From JAGQYP01 sp041392305 (GTDB lineage: Bacteria; Bacteroidota; Bacteroidia; Flavobacteriales_D; Crocinitomicaceae), in assembly GCA_041392305.1 (NCBI GenBank), contig JAWKMJ010000004.1, forward strand, positions 105,695 through 169,694: a DNA stretch of 64,000 nucleotides, read 5' to 3'. Below are positions 63,982 through 64,000 of the stretch, one piece after another. Position 1 is the first letter of the stretch, and the number at the start of each line of letters is the position of its first letter. Under the pieces are notes generated by a model. It was given only the letters and a program-made list of their open reading frames with translations. It was not told where the DNA came from and made no database searches. The position numbers and the translations under genes are program-made.

Positions 63982-64000
63982 TCTATAGTTTTTCTCCGTA

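Overview
The window is a low-GC chromosomal segment from a member of the Bacteroidota, most likely Flavobacteriales. I base this on type IX secretion (T9SS) sorting domains of types A and B, a GWxTD-domain protein, a TamL-like lipoprotein, an ECF sigma factor with an anti-sigma/TPR partner, SPOR and DUF4159 proteins, and promoters of the TAnnTTTG type. The genus is not assignable by reading alone. Most of the window is ordinary core chromosome; there is no phage, plasmid or CRISPR array.

Layout: 0-8.3 kb, envelope and redox genes (two TlpA-like thioredoxin proteins, LpxH, GWxTD protein, Omp85 barrel, OsmC, LipA). 8.5-12 kb, a large T9SS-exported propeller protein and tRNA-Ala. 12-24.9 kb, Mpl-type Mur ligase, metallo-hydrolase, HU/SPOR protein, two ferredoxin-type reductases, an SDR, then a tightly overlapping run trmD-GT2-GT2-GT-C, and rsmE-DUF4159. 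25.4-30.3 kb, a stretch where every gene on both strands is broken by frameshifts (NatA/NatB-like ABC exporter, unknown genes, a YwqK/MORN-like fragment, the end of the anti-sigma gene). 31-35 kb, ECF sigma, a MORN-like repeat protein, pfkA, and a small GIY-YIG endonuclease element against tRNA-His. 35-44.7 kb, DinB, RelA/SpoT, a propeller/SpoIIE phosphatase, a lytic transglycosylase, a flavoprotein and an rRNA/tRNA methyltransferase. 44.7-47.5 kb, a TamL gene frameshifted in its 3' half. 47.5-54.3 kb, class I aldolase, accD, a T9SS protein, rpsO and pnp. 54.3-59.7 kb, two T9SS-dependent surface protein genes between two near-identical repeat clusters. 59.8-64 kb, rpoD, an S23-type four-helix bundle gene between inverted repeats, a cysteine-less dihydrolipoamide-dehydrogenase homologue, a HAD nucleotidase and a membrane protein.

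The most interesting signal is around the tRNA genes. tRNA-His is followed by a 430-bp unit holding a GIY-YIG nuclease gene, a half T-arm copy and two hairpins, bounded by a perfect 55-bp direct repeat that runs from the tRNA T-loop to the end of its terminator. tRNA-Ala, 23 kb away, has the same half T-arm plus two hairpins without the nuclease, and one hairpin differs by compensating changes. Both tRNAs share an identical 27-nt 3' part that leaves U-U mismatches in their acceptor stems. tRNA-Ala also has its 5' end duplicated around another hairpin. Together these suggest a small family of nuclease-driven and non-autonomous elements that target tRNA ends.

The dense frameshifts at 25.4-30.3 kb and 46.0-47.2 kb start and stop inside genes, cross genes on both strands and hit a conserved envelope gene. 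I therefore read them as probable sequence errors rather than true pseudogenes.
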